DNA of 64,000 nt from Sulfitobacter sp. EhC04 (GTDB lineage: Bacteria; Pseudomonadota; Alphaproteobacteria; Rhodobacterales; Rhodobacteraceae). Both the position numbers and the translations under genes were made by a program. The DNA lies in assembly GCF_001650875.1 (NCBI RefSeq), contig NZ_LXYI01000023.1, positions 124,001-188,000 of the forward strand, read 5' to 3'. The notes under the pieces are model-generated. The model worked only from the letters and a program-made list of their open reading frames with translations. It did not search any database and was not told the DNA's origin. Positions 8,533-17,765 of this stretch are shown here, in pieces; the first letter of the stretch is position 1; the number at the start of each line of letters is the position of its first letter.

Positions 8533-9714
8533 TCACTCCAGCGGTTGCCAACTGCCCGAGCGGAACTGAGACAGGGGCATCTCCTCGATCGGGGCAGTGT
8601 CGTTCGGGCCGGTGACAATCCGAACGCCGGGCATGAACAGATCAGGCTGGAAGTCCAGTGAGAGAGACTGATCCTTGATGTTTTCGCGGGTCAGGTTATC
8701 GCCGGCTTTGCGCAGAACTTCGACCACCACCTGGCCCTGAACATATGCCACGATGGGCAGAGTGTCGGTCAGTGTGCCCTCGGGGTAGTAGTCCTTCATC
8801 CACTGACGCCATTCCTCGATTGCGGGGTCATCCTCCCAACGCGGATCAGCAGGATCCTTTGCATATGCGGCACCAATCACACCTTCAGACCGCTCTGGCC
8901 CGATCACGTCCAGAACCTGCGAAACCGATACGGAGGTTTGCGAAATCAGGCGATCTGGACGCCAGCCGATGTCATAGGCGCGGCGCAGGGCCTGGGCTGT
9001 GAACTTGGGGAAAGAATAGAGGATCAGCATATCCGCCCCGCTTTGTTGAAGCGTTGCGATCTGTTGATCGACCGTTGCATCGCTCAATTCATAGCTTTCC
9101 GATGCGACGATGGTTGCTTTTGAGCCTTCGAGGTCCTTGGTAAGAAGGGCCAGCAGTTCCTTCCCGAAATCGTCGTTCTGATAGAGAATGGCGATTTTGG
9201 CCTCAGGTTTGTAGGTGTTGATGTATTCGGCGTGGGTTCTTGTTTCAGCGTCGTATTGCGGCAGCCAACCCGTTGTATACGGGAACTTTTCCGCGTCCAG
9301 CAGGATGCCAGCGCCCGAAACCGAGAACAATTGCGGGATGCCTTTGCTGTTGAGGTATTCGCGGGTGGCCATGCTGGGTCCGGTCCCGAACTGCGAGAAT
9401 ATCGCAAGGACTTTCTCGCGTTCTACCATGCGCCGGGTTTCGGCCAATGCCTTGGGCGGGCTCATGCCAACGTCAACAGTGTTGAGCGAGATCTTGCGAC
9501 CGTTGACGCCCCCCTTGTCGTTGATCATCTCGAAGAACGCCGTATGCACGCGTCCAAATTCGCCCAGCGAAGAGGCGGGGCCACTGTAGGGCATGGTTTC
9601 GCCCAGCTTGATTTCGGTGTCAGAGGCACCGTCGTCATATTGTTGTGCAGATGCTGCGAGCGGTTGCATCAACAGCGCAACGGCCACAGCCATTATCTTG
9701 TGTTTAGACATCAT
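8533..9714 (-). CDS. Branched-chain-type ABC transporter substrate-binding protein
   Basis: A 393-residue periplasmic binding protein of the LivJ/Peripla_BP_6 family. A signal peptide ends at LAASAQQ (about residue 24). The mature N terminus TEIKLGETMPYSGPASSLGEFGR is the usual ligand-loop region. GGAGG 5 bases before the ATG supports the start. It is the last gene of a five-gene minus-strand operon after LivG, LivF, LivH and LivM. Relatives of this type, located in aromatic or acyl-CoA catabolic clusters, bind aromatic or other carboxylates as often as amino acids; the ligand here is probably the substrate of the surrounding CoA-dependent pathway. Confidence 0.9.
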   Translation of the reverse strand: MMSKHKIMAVAVALLMQPLAASAQQYDDGASDTEIKLGETMPYSGPASSLGEFGRVHTAFFEMINDKGGVNGRKISLNTVDVGMSPPKALAETRRMVEREKVLAIFSQFGTGPSMATREYLNSKGIPQLFSVSGAGILLDAEKFPYTTGWLPQYDAETRTHAEYINTYKPEAKIAILYQNDDFGKELLALLTKDLEGSKATIVASESYELSDATVDQQIATLQQSGADMLILYSFPKFTAQALRRAYDIGWRPDRLISQTSVSVSQVLDVIGPERSEGVIGAAYAKDPADPRWEDDPAIEEWRQWMKDYYPEGTLTDTLPIVAYVQGQVVVEVLRKAGDNLTRENIKDQSLSLDFQPDLFMPGVRIVTGPNDTAPIEEMPLSQFRSGSWQPLE

Positions 9715-9752
9715 CTCATCCTCCCTGGATTACAGATTCATATTGGCAGTTT

Positions 9753-10742
9753 CTATTTTCGACCGAGCCGACGTGTGGCTGATGCTGCGGCCCCTGCCAG
9801 ACCGCGTGGCATGAAGAAAATTGTCAGGAGCAAAAGGGCACCGAACACGGCCGCCGGGGCCACTTCGGACACTTGTTCTGTGTAGTAGGGCACGTATTGA
9901 AGAAACAATGCGCCCAGAACCGCGCCCCAAAGGCTGCCTATTCCGCCCACGACCAAGCCCACAAGAAATATGATGGACAAGACAAGCGTGAACGATTCCG
10001 GCGAGACATATTGGGTCTGGATGGACATGCCTGCCCCGGCCAGTCCGGCCATCGTCGTGCTGACGCCGAATACCAATGTCTTGTAGCGCGCGACGTCGAT
10101 ACCCATGGCTGCTGCTGCCGTGGGATTGTCCTTGATCGCGCGGATTGCCGTGCCGCTGCGCCCTCGCAGAATGTTCACTGCGACGATCAAAGACAGCAAG
10201 GTGAAGCCAACGCAAATATAGTAGAACCACGCCTCATCACCGTAGGCAAACCATGCAGGCGCTTCCGGGAGCGGAATGAAGGAGCCGTTGGAGCCGCCCG
10301 TCCATGGCTCAAATGCCTTGATCTTGATGAATTGTGGAGTCGCAACGGCGAGGGCAAATGTGGCCAGCGCCAGATGGTGCCCGGACAAGCGTAGCGCGGG
10401 AAATCCAAATGCAAACCCGGCGATGAAGCAGATGACCCCGATGCCGATGAGGGCAGGCCAAAAGGGCACGCCCAGCGTGATCAGAACGATATAGCTATAA
10501 GCACCGAGAGCCGCGAAGGCCCCGTGGCCCAGCGAAACCTGACCGCCATAACCGGTCAATAGATTCATGCCGATCAATACTGTGACGTAGCAAAGAACGG
10601 TCGTCAGCTCGAACAGGGCAAAGCTCTCGACAAGAAACGGTGCGGCGACAAGAAAGCCGCCGACGCAGAGGATCAGCACTTTCTTGAGAACCGATGAAAT
10701 CTGAGGAGATCTGGTGCCGGTCATTGTTGCTCTATCAGTCAT
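9753..10742 (-). CDS. livM: ABC transporter permease, LivM type
   Basis: A 329-residue integral membrane protein with about nine to ten hydrophobic segments. The family signature GYGGQVSLGHGAFAALGAYS (about residues 64-83) and the C-terminal FMPRGLAG mark it as the LivM-type half of the inner-membrane channel. The cytoplasmic coupling stretch is GRSGTAIRAIKDNPTAAAAM. It starts one base after the LivH stop. It pairs with LivH to carry the ligand delivered by the binding protein encoded just downstream. Confidence 0.92.
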   Translation of the reverse strand: MTDRATMTGTRSPQISSVLKKVLILCVGGFLVAAPFLVESFALFELTTVLCYVTVLIGMNLLTGYGGQVSLGHGAFAALGAYSYIVLITLGVPFWPALIGIGVICFIAGFAFGFPALRLSGHHLALATFALAVATPQFIKIKAFEPWTGGSNGSFIPLPEAPAWFAYGDEAWFYYICVGFTLLSLIVAVNILRGRSGTAIRAIKDNPTAAAAMGIDVARYKTLVFGVSTTMAGLAGAGMSIQTQYVSPESFTLVLSIIFLVGLVVGGIGSLWGAVLGALFLQYVPYYTEQVSEVAPAAVFGALLLLTIFFMPRGLAGAAASATRRLGRK

Positions 10743-10743
10743 A

Positions 10744-11616
10744 TCACACCCGTTTGATAACGACGTGGCCCATCAGGCCACGCGGCCGAAAGACCAGGAC
10801 GGAGAAAATTACGAGAAGCGCGAGTGGAAGTTTGAGTTCCGGGCCCACCACATAGGCACCCGCAAGGTTTTCCATCACGCCCAACAACAAGCCCGCGATG
10901 ATCGCGCCCAGGGGGCTGTCCAGCCCGCCAAGAACCGCCGCCGCCAGGCCATAGGTCATTATGAATGCCATCATATGGGGGTCGAGAAACAGGATGGGCG
11001 CGGCCATCATCCCGGCCACCGATCCAATCATCGCTGCCAGACCCCAACCAATGGCGAGCATCCGGTTCACGCTGATCCCGACCAGCCGACAGGATTCCGG
11101 ATTGACCGCCACGGCCCGCAAAGCCAGTCCGAGCGGAGTGAAGCGAAAGAACAGAAATATCAGCAGCAGCATCGTAAAGACGACGGCAAGCATACCAATC
11201 TCATGCCCCGACAGGGCCACCGGCAATCCTGTGAACAGGTTTTCAAACGGGCTGGGAAAGTCGCGCATGGTGAAACCGAAAATCCACCCGGCCATCCCGT
11301 TGATGATCAGCATAAGACCGACAAAAATTGCGACCGCGGTCAGCGGGTTGCCATTCTGCGCCGGGCGTACCAAAATTCGTTCGATCAGCATTCCCGCGAA
11401 GAAGGAAAACACCAAGGTGATGGCGAAGGCCCCCCAATAGGGCACGTTGAACTCGATCAATTGCCAGGCAACAAAGGTCGAGAACATCGCCATCTCGCCC
11501 TGCGCGAGGTTCAGCTCGTGTGTGCTGCGGAAGATGATGACCAGCGCCAATGCCACCGAGGCATAGATTGAGCCTGTGGCAAAACCGGTCATGATTTGAA
11601 AGATAAATGCGTCCAT
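10744..11616 (-). CDS. livH: ABC transporter permease, LivH type
   Basis: A 290-residue membrane protein of the LivH type. It has the N-terminal LALVIIFRSTHELNLAQGEMAM motif region (split by the first transmembrane helices) and the coupling helix region RAVAVNPESCRLVGI. The C terminus ends FRPRGLMG, as usual. It is three bases downstream of LivF and directly upstream of LivM, so the channel halves are made together. Confidence 0.92.
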   Translation of the reverse strand: MDAFIFQIMTGFATGSIYASVALALVIIFRSTHELNLAQGEMAMFSTFVAWQLIEFNVPYWGAFAITLVFSFFAGMLIERILVRPAQNGNPLTAVAIFVGLMLIINGMAGWIFGFTMRDFPSPFENLFTGLPVALSGHEIGMLAVVFTMLLLIFLFFRFTPLGLALRAVAVNPESCRLVGISVNRMLAIGWGLAAMIGSVAGMMAAPILFLDPHMMAFIMTYGLAAAVLGGLDSPLGAIIAGLLLGVMENLAGAYVVGPELKLPLALLVIFSVLVFRPRGLMGHVVIKRV

Positions 11617-11619
11617 CGT

Positions 11620-12336
11620 TTAGATCCCAAGATAGGCCCGACGGACCTCTTCATTTGCTGCGACATCCGCGCTTTTGCCGCTGACGACGATCCGTCCGGT
11701 TTCCATGACAAAGGCCTGATCCGCGAGCGCGAACGCCATGCCGGCGTTCTGCTCGACCAGAAGCACGGCCACCCCTTCCTGTGTGTTGATCAGGCGAATG
11801 ATCGAAAAGATTTCCTGCACCACCACGGGCGCCAGTCCAAAGGAGGGTTCGTCCAGGATCAGCAACTTCGGACGCCCGATCAGGGCGCGCGCAATTGCCA
11901 GCATCTGCTGTTCCCCGCCACTGAGCGTGCCAGCCTGTTGGGTGAAGCGTTCCTGAAGTCGCGGGAAGTAGCCGAACATGCGCTTCATGTCGTCACGCAC
12001 CGCCGACTTGTCGCGTCGCCCATAGGCGCCCAGGATCAGGTTCTCTTCGACCGTCAGAGAGTCGAATGTACCACGTCCATCCGGCACATGACCCACGCCC
12101 ATGCGGGCGACGGCCTCTGCCGGTTTGCGCTCGGTGGAGGATCCAAACAGGCGAACGTCGCCGGTGCGCTGGGGCAGCAGATTGTAGATCGCGCGCAGGG
12201 TTGTGGTCTTGCCCGCGCCGTTCGCCCCCAAAAGCGCGGTGATCCCGCCCTGCTCCACGGTGAAATTCATATTGTACAAGACGTTGCCTTGCCCGTAGGA
12301 CCCTGACAGGTCCGAAACTTCCAGTGCCGCGCTCAT
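11620..12336 (-). CDS. livF: ABC transporter ATP-binding protein, LivF type
   Basis: A 238-residue ATPase. Walker A is GANGAGKTT (about residues 37-45), the signature is LSGGEQQMLAIARAL, and Walker B is LLILDEPSFGLAP, the LivF hallmark. The short C terminus ends RRAYLGI. It overlaps the LivG stop by four bases and couples ATP hydrolysis to the LivHM channel at the inner membrane. Confidence 0.93.
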   Translation of the reverse strand: MSAALEVSDLSGSYGQGNVLYNMNFTVEQGGITALLGANGAGKTTTLRAIYNLLPQRTGDVRLFGSSTERKPAEAVARMGVGHVPDGRGTFDSLTVEENLILGAYGRRDKSAVRDDMKRMFGYFPRLQERFTQQAGTLSGGEQQMLAIARALIGRPKLLILDEPSFGLAPVVVQEIFSIIRLINTQEGVAVLLVEQNAGMAFALADQAFVMETGRIVVSGKSADVAANEEVRRAYLGI

Positions 12337-13139
12337 GCTGCTGTCCCCAGATAAGCTTCCAGAACTGCCGGGTTGACGCTGACCTCGGAAGGCTTGCCAT
12401 CGGCAATCTTGCGTCCAAAGTTTACCGCAACAACGCGGTCCGAAATCCGCATGACGAAATTCAGGTGATGTTCCACGATCAACATCGCGAGCGAGAACCG
12501 ATCACGCACTTCGCGCACGCGTTCCATCAGTTCGTCCACCTCTCCGTGGCTCAGTCCGCCTGCCGGTTCGTCGAGCAACAGAAGCTTCGGATCAGAGGCA
12601 AGCGCGCGTGCCAACTCCACACGTTTGCGCGTAGCAAAGGTCAAACTTCCTATGGGTTCTTCTGCGATGGGGGAGAGCCCCAGCAATTCGATCATCTCCT
12701 GTGCGCGTTCCTGGATGTCCCGACGGGTCGCAGAGGCGATGGGCAGGCGCAACAAGTCGGCGAAAAAGCCGCTCTTGCCAACGGAATGCGCCCCGGCTTC
12801 GATGTTTTCCCGCACGCTGAGCGATGGAAACAGAACCAGATTCTGAAAAGTCCGACCAATGCCGATCCCGGCCATGTCGCGCGCTTTCAAGTCGAGAATA
12901 TTATTGCCGTCGAAAGTGATGGAGCCGCCGGATGGCGTATAGATCCGGCTTATGCAGTTAAAGATCGTCGTCTTTCCGGCACCATTCGCGCCGATCAACC
13001 CGCAGACCTCACCCGGTGCCATTTCAAAACTCAAGTTATCAACAGCTACAATTCCGCCAAAGCTGACTTCAAGATTGCTGATCCTCAGCAATGCAGCGTT
13101 GTTCACCTTATCGGCGATGCCCCCCTCCCCAGATGACAT
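12333..13139 (-). CDS. livG: ABC transporter ATP-binding protein, LivG type
   Basis: A 268-residue ATPase with Walker A GANGAGKTT (about residues 53-61), the LivG-specific GIGRTFQNLVLFPSLSVREN stretch, signature LTFATRKRVELARAL and Walker B LLLLDEPAGGLS. The signature loop reads TFATRKR rather than the common SYGQQR, a tolerated variation in LivG. It is the first gene of the operon; about 640 bases of non-coding DNA lie upstream. Confidence 0.92.
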   Translation of the reverse strand: MSSGEGGIADKVNNAALLRISNLEVSFGGIVAVDNLSFEMAPGEVCGLIGANGAGKTTIFNCISRIYTPSGGSITFDGNNILDLKARDMAGIGIGRTFQNLVLFPSLSVRENIEAGAHSVGKSGFFADLLRLPIASATRRDIQERAQEMIELLGLSPIAEEPIGSLTFATRKRVELARALASDPKLLLLDEPAGGLSHGEVDELMERVREVRDRFSLAMLIVEHHLNFVMRISDRVVAVNFGRKIADGKPSEVSVNPAVLEAYLGTAA

Positions 13140-13414
13140 GCGCTTACAACTCGTTTTTTAGCTTAAGAGAGTGCCTCATTTTCATGCCATGTGCCCTTTG
13201 TTCAGATAGGATTCGTATTGTAAGTGTCATTTGCGAACTTAGTCACCTGAATTATTCCTGTCAATTTTTTTCGCGGCACCGCCAGTCTTCCTCTTCACCT
13301 CGCGGTGCGCAGAACGGTTTGATCGCCTGTCTCGTGAGTGGTTCAGATCGGCTCAAATGCCGATGAAATTTAACGTTAAGATTGATTTACACTGCCTCGT
13401 CCGCGTGGATACCG

Positions 13415-13435
13415 CCGCCAGAGGCGCTCTGGCGG
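13415..13435. repeat. Perfect inverted repeat, 9-bp arms
   Basis: CCGCCAGAG, loop GCG, CTCTGGCGG. It has no following T run on either strand, so it is more likely a structural or IS relic hairpin than an intrinsic terminator. Confidence 0.6.
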
Positions 13436-13706
13436 ACAGACCTGCCTCACCTGCTTTTTAGTCTCCGAGCACAGGTGTTTCTGGTTAGGGAGAGTGTATT
13501 CCATGTCTATTTTCTGCGTTCGTTGTCTGAGGAGGATTAAGATTCGAAACTGAGCTTCGCAGCGTTGGCGCACTGATAGTCTCGCCTTGGATTCAGGTCA
13601 TGCTAGCCGGCGGGGTGCTGCTGCGTAACCAGACGCCCAGGTAACGTAGCGTTGTCGAAGGACGCGGGCAAAATTGAGTTGATTTCGAATCTGTTCTCTT
13701 TATAGG

Positions 13707-13721
13707 GTTCTTTAATAGAAC
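13707..13721 (+). promoter_or_regulatory. Operator GTTCT-TTAAT-AGAAC
   Basis: A perfect copy of the GTTCT-N5-AGAAC inverted repeat, 60 bases before the start of the nitronate-monooxygenase-like gene and just downstream of a TCTTTATAG stretch that resembles a -10 region. It is the same motif as at 3653, with shared core AAT. Confidence 0.65.
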
Positions 13722-13781
13722 GAAGATGTGCCGCTGGATCTGCATGTTGCGCAGGGTGGGCAAGGACAGGAGCAAGATACT

Positions 13782-14774
13782 ATGCAAACAAACATCACGG
13801 AACTTTTCGGCATCGAACACCCGATCATCCAGGGCGGCATGCATTGCGTCGGTTTGGCAGAACTTGCCGCGGCGGTATCGAACGCGGGTGGGTTGGGAAT
13901 TATCACCGCACTCACGCAAGGGTCGCCCGAGAACCTGGCCAAGGAGATCGCGCGATGCCAGGAGATGACGGACAAGCCGATTGGCGTGAACCTCACCTTC
14001 CTGCCTGCCGTCAACGCCCCCGACTATCCGGGCTATGTCCGGGTCATCATCGAAAGCGGCGTCAAAATTGTAGAGACCGCAGGCAATAATCCGTCCCAAG
14101 TGCTGCCGGCACTGCACGAAGCGGGAATCAAGGTCATCCACAAATGCACCTCGGTACGCCATGCCCTGAAAGCCGAGTCGATTGGCTGCGATGCCGTCAG
14201 CGTCGACGGTTTCGAATGCGGTGGCCACCCCGGTGAAGACGACATTCCCAACATGATCCTGCTGCCGCGTGCCGCAGACGAGCTGAAGATTCCCTTCGTC
14301 GCTTCGGGTGGCATGGCGGACGGGCGTTCGCTGGTTGCCGCGCTGGCGCTTGGCGCCGGTGGCATGAACATGGGCACGCGTTTTGTCGCGACCAAGGACG
14401 CGCCGGTGCATGAGAATGTGAAACAGGCGATTCTGGATGCGACCGAGCTCGACACCCGGCTGGTGATGCGCCCGCTGCGCAACACGGAGCGGGTTCTGAA
14501 CAACAAGGGCGTGGAGCGTTTGATCGAGAAGGAAAAGGAGCTTGGGGCAAGCCTCAAGTTTGAGGACATCGCCGACGAAGTCGCGGGCGTCTATCCGCGG
14601 ATCATGTACAAAGGCGAAATGGACGCCGGGGCCTGGTCTTGCGGCATGGTGGCCGGCCTGATCGACGATATCCCGACCGTGGCCGACCTGATCGACCGCA
14701 CGATGGCACAGGCCGACGAGATCATTCGCCGTCAATTCGGCCTGATCTCAGCACCGATGGCCGCAGCCTCCTGA
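13782..14774 (+). CDS. Nitronate monooxygenase family flavoprotein (NPD-like)
   Basis: A 330-residue TIM-barrel FMN protein. Family marks are IEHPIIQGGMHCVGLAELAAA at the N terminus (shown in part), VDGFECGGHPGEDD around residue 140, the phosphate-binding ASGGMADGRSL, and LGAGGMNMGTRFVAT. These proteins use FMN to oxidise alkyl nitronates or reduce enoyl-type compounds. Homologues in steroid and acyl-CoA clusters suggest a role as an enoyl-CoA reductase. A longer frame starts at 13728, but the conserved N terminus begins at MQTNITELFG, preceded by CAGGAG. It heads an operon with two acyl-CoA dehydrogenases. Confidence 0.85.
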   Translation: MQTNITELFGIEHPIIQGGMHCVGLAELAAAVSNAGGLGIITALTQGSPENLAKEIARCQEMTDKPIGVNLTFLPAVNAPDYPGYVRVIIESGVKIVETAGNNPSQVLPALHEAGIKVIHKCTSVRHALKAESIGCDAVSVDGFECGGHPGEDDIPNMILLPRAADELKIPFVASGGMADGRSLVAALALGAGGMNMGTRFVATKDAPVHENVKQAILDATELDTRLVMRPLRNTERVLNNKGVERLIEKEKELGASLKFEDIADEVAGVYPRIMYKGEMDAGAWSCGMVAGLIDDIPTVADLIDRTMAQADEIIRRQFGLISAPMAAAS

Positions 14775-14801
14775 CCCTCTCAACAATCGGGAGCACTGCT
14801 C

Positions 14802-15992
14802 ATGGATTTGTCATATACCCCAGAAGAGACGCAGTTCCGCGATGAGGTCCGCGCGTTTCTGGATGAAGCTTTGCCACAGCGTCTGTCTGACAAGGTGCGC
14901 GATGGCTCGACGCTCTCCAAGGCAGAGGTCGAGGAATGGCAAGCGATCCTTTCGGCAAGAGGCTGGCTTGCTACCCATTGGCCCAGGGAATACGGCGGAA
15001 CCGGCTGGAATGTCGTCGAGCGGTTTATCTTTGACGTCGAGAGTTCGCGTGCAAACGCGCCTTCGATCATTCCCTTTGGCCTTAGCATGTTGGCACCGGT
15101 TCTGATCAAGTTCGGCAGCGATGCGCAAAAAGAGCGCTGGCTGCCGCGCATGCTGGATGGGGAAGACTGGTGGTGTCAGGGCTATTCCGAACCGGGTGCG
15201 GGGTCTGATCTGGCCAATGTCCGGACAACGGCCGTCCGTGACGGCGATCATTACGTTGTCAACGGGCAAAAGACCTGGACGACCATGGCGCAGCACGCGA
15301 ACATGATCTTCTGTCTGGTGCGCACCGATTCCAGCGGAAAACCGCAGGAAGGCATCTCTTTTCTGTTGGTGGACATGACCAGCCCCGGCGTTGAGGTCCG
15401 TCCCATTATCACCCTTGATGGCGATCACGAGGTGAACGAGGTGTTCTTTAAGGACGTGCGTGTACCGGTGGAAAACCTGGTGGGCGAAGAAGGGCTAGGG
15501 TGGACGTATGCAAAGTACCTTCTGACCTACGAACGCACCACAATGGCGGGCATCGGTGCTTCGCGGGCCGCGCTGGAGCGTTTGCGCGAGATTGCGCAGG
15601 CCGAGCAAAGCGACGGCAAGCCCCTGATCGAAGACTTGCTTTTTGCTATGCGGGTTGCGCGTGCCGATATTGCCCTGAAGAATCTTGAAACCACAACGAT
15701 GCGCGTGGTTGCTGCAACCGCGCAGGGTGGATCGACCGGCGCGCAAAGCTCGATCCTGAAAATCAAGGGAACGGAGCTGCGCCAGGAAATCAGTGCCCTG
15801 ACCCGGCGGGCCGTTGGTGCCTATGCACAGCCGTTCCTGCCCGAACGGGAAGGCGCCAATGAAGCGCCGGTCGGTCCGGACTATGCGGTCGCGGCGACGC
15901 CGACCTATCTCAATCTTCGAAAACTGTCGATTTACGGCGGATCGAACGAAATTCAGAAAAATATCATGACGAAGGCCATTCTCGGTCTTTGA
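14802..15992 (+). CDS. Acyl-CoA dehydrogenase, large subunit type
   Basis: A 396-residue FadE-like flavoprotein. It has the N-terminal LSYTPEETQFRDEVRAFLDEALP helical domain (start of it), the flavin/substrate loop YSEPGAGSDLANVRT (about 126-140), NGQKTWTTMAQHA, and the C-terminal SIYGGSNEIQKNIM FAD loop. The PimC-like length and its direct pairing with the smaller acyl-CoA dehydrogenase 12 bases downstream suggest an alpha2beta2 heteromer, as known for acyl-CoA dehydrogenases acting on steroid side chains, pimeloyl-CoA and other bulky acyl groups. It would introduce a 2,3-double bond and pass electrons to ETF. Confidence 0.92.
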   Translation: MDLSYTPEETQFRDEVRAFLDEALPQRLSDKVRDGSTLSKAEVEEWQAILSARGWLATHWPREYGGTGWNVVERFIFDVESSRANAPSIIPFGLSMLAPVLIKFGSDAQKERWLPRMLDGEDWWCQGYSEPGAGSDLANVRTTAVRDGDHYVVNGQKTWTTMAQHANMIFCLVRTDSSGKPQEGISFLLVDMTSPGVEVRPIITLDGDHEVNEVFFKDVRVPVENLVGEEGLGWTYAKYLLTYERTTMAGIGASRAALERLREIAQAEQSDGKPLIEDLLFAMRVARADIALKNLETTTMRVVAATAQGGSTGAQSSILKIKGTELRQEISALTRRAVGAYAQPFLPEREGANEAPVGPDYAVAATPTYLNLRKLSIYGGSNEIQKNIMTKAILGL

Positions 15993-16004
15993 GGGAGAAA
16001 TACC

Positions 16005-17096
16005 ATGGATTTTACCCTTAGCGAGGACCAGCAATCGCTGGTCGATGTGCTCGCACGGTTTTCCCGCGAACGCTACGGGATCGCAAAGCGCACCGCTGCC
16101 GCAGGGGCCGAGTCAGGACATGACGTGGCGACCTGGGCACAGCTTGCCGAGCTTGGCGTCATCGGCATGCTTTTTTCCTCCGAGGTTGGCGGTTATGGCG
16201 GCAACGCCTTTGACATCATGGCGGTGTTCGAGACGCTTGGTCATGGGCTGGTCGGGGAACCGGTTCTGCCCGCGCTTCTGGCCGGTACGGTTCTCGCTGC
16301 GGCAGGATCGGACGCGCTGGATAGGCTGATCGACGGCTCGGACATCGCGGTGTCGGCATTCTACGAACCCACGTCACGCTACGATCTGGATCGGGTGGCG
16401 ACGACGGCGACGGAGCAATCGCAAGACTGGAAGATCGACGGTGCCAAAGCTGTCGTGCATCATGCCGAGGCGGCGCAGACCCTCATCGTCACTGCCAGAG
16501 AGGCGAATGGCACGGTCTCGGTATTTGCCGTTCCCGCAGCGGCATCCGGGGTGACAATGCGCGGCTATGTGACCAATGACGGCATTCGCGCCGCAGAGGT
16601 CAAGCTGGAGGGCGTCATCGTGCCAAAAGCGGCTAAACTGGGCGGCGTGGCGCTTGCCCGCGATGCCGTGGACGCAGGTACACTCGCAATCTGTGCCGAG
16701 GCGCTTGGGCTGATGACATGGCTCAAAGACGCGACGCTGGAATATCTGCGCACCCGCATCCAGTTCGGAAAACCCATCGGTAACAATCAGGTGCTTCAGC
16801 ACCGCATGGCCGATATCGTGGTCGAGATGGAGCAGGCCCGGTCTGCTGTCATCAATGCCGCCGCTGCGATGGACGGTCCCGCAGACGCGCGCGCATTGGC
16901 ATTATCGGCAGCCAAATACACCATCGGCACAACGGCAACGATGGTGGCCGAAGAGGCGATCCAGATGCATGGCGGCATTGGCATGACCGAGGAACTGGGC
17001 CTGTCTCACTTCGCCAAACGGGCGCTGATGATCGACCACCAGTTTGGCGATTCCGACCACCACCTGCGCCGATACATAACGCTGTCCGCAGCGTGA
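16005..17096 (+). CDS. Acyl-CoA dehydrogenase, small subunit type
   Basis: A 363-residue partner of the preceding dehydrogenase. The N terminus MDFTLSEDQQSLVDVLARF, the ELGVIGMLFSSEVGGYGGN segment, and the C-terminal IQMHGGIGMTEELGLSHFAKR place it in the PimD-like group that usually lacks one or more active-site elements and works as a heteromer. GGGAG 7 bases before the ATG supports the start. The shared operon with the larger subunit implies one shared substrate, probably a branched or ring-bearing acyl-CoA. Confidence 0.9.
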   Translation: MDFTLSEDQQSLVDVLARFSRERYGIAKRTAAAGAESGHDVATWAQLAELGVIGMLFSSEVGGYGGNAFDIMAVFETLGHGLVGEPVLPALLAGTVLAAAGSDALDRLIDGSDIAVSAFYEPTSRYDLDRVATTATEQSQDWKIDGAKAVVHHAEAAQTLIVTAREANGTVSVFAVPAAASGVTMRGYVTNDGIRAAEVKLEGVIVPKAAKLGGVALARDAVDAGTLAICAEALGLMTWLKDATLEYLRTRIQFGKPIGNNQVLQHRMADIVVEMEQARSAVINAAAAMDGPADARALALSAAKYTIGTTATMVAEEAIQMHGGIGMTEELGLSHFAKRALMIDHQFGDSDHHLRRYITLSAA

Positions 17097-17178
17097 CTCT
17101 GCGAGAGGTACTTGATGTATTCTCGTTACCGCGGATGGCTGACTCAAACGACGGGCGTGGCACCCGGTGCTGACGGCT

Positions 17179-17712
17179 TCAGGACCGGTGGCTCGCGCGC
17201 GTTTTCTTGGCTGGCTTGTCAGTGGAGATTGGAGAAAGCCCCATTGGCATATGAACGGCGCTTTCGGCACCTTTGCCCGGAATGACCCGAACATCTCGGG
17301 CCGCTACTTCTTCTCCACATTCTGAACAGGTCATGACCGGATCAAAGGTATGTCCGCAGGCCATGTGCTGATGTTCCAATGGGCGCCCCTTGCCATTCGT
17401 CATATGCTCGTCGCCCCAATGAACGATCGACATAACGATCGGGTACAGGTCGAGCCCTTTTTGCGTCAGCCGATATTCATACCGCGTTGGGTTCTGTTGA
17501 TAGGCAACCTTCGTCAGAACAAAATGTTCGACAAGTTTCTTAAGCCTATCGGTCAGAATAGGCCGCCCGATCCCAAGTCTGCGCTGAAAATCGTCGAACC
17601 GGCGCACCCTGAGAAAACAATCTCGGATGATCATCAAAGTCCAGCGATCACCGACAACCGAAAGTGTCCTGGAAAAGGAACAAGGTTGTTCGCCTAACTC
17701 ACTCCATTGCAT
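17179..17712 (-). CDS. HxlR family transcriptional regulator
   Basis: A 177-residue winged-helix regulator. The N terminus is PCSFSRTLSVVGDRWTLMIIRDCF, with the sensing-position cysteine, and then the recognition helix region RRLGIGRPILTDRLKKLVEH. The C terminus carries CGHTFDPVMTCSECG, two C-x2-C-like half motifs that could bind metal; this zinc-ribbon-like tail occurs in some HxlR members. A TTG 21 codons upstream (17775) is in frame, but I prefer the ATG at 17712, which matches the family N terminus. It faces the acyl-CoA dehydrogenase operon tail to tail. It may control the acyl-CoA genes, but there is no direct proof. Confidence 0.85.
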   Translation of the reverse strand: MQWSELGEQPCSFSRTLSVVGDRWTLMIIRDCFLRVRRFDDFQRRLGIGRPILTDRLKKLVEHFVLTKVAYQQNPTRYEYRLTQKGLDLYPIVMSIVHWGDEHMTNGKGRPLEHQHMACGHTFDPVMTCSECGEEVAARDVRVIPGKGAESAVHMPMGLSPISTDKPAKKTRASHRS

Positions 17713-17765
17713 GGGCGGATACTTCCTTTGCTTATGTGTCAGTACCGAATTGGAACGAATATCTG

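Larger units (their letters stand above)
13140..13781. other. Divergent intergenic region between the liv operon and the NMO/ACAD operon
   Basis: No supported gene. It contains a perfect hairpin with 9-bp arms CCGCCAGAG/CTCTGGCGG and a 3-base loop at 13415-13435, without a T run, and the operator-like repeat at 13707-13721. Promoters for both the liv operon and the rightward operon must lie here. The 13590-13670 part could contain a short mobile-element relic, but I could not identify it. Confidence 0.6.

Noticed and set aside
13590-13680. Possible integrase relic upstream of the NMO-like gene
   Set aside because: A short minus-strand stretch (TTLRYLGV) vaguely recalls tyrosine recombinases, but no catalytic residues can be placed.
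13593-14735. A 380-codon open frame on the minus strand
   Set aside because: Opposite the NMO-like gene, with histidine- and arginine-rich low-complexity content typical of antisense frames.
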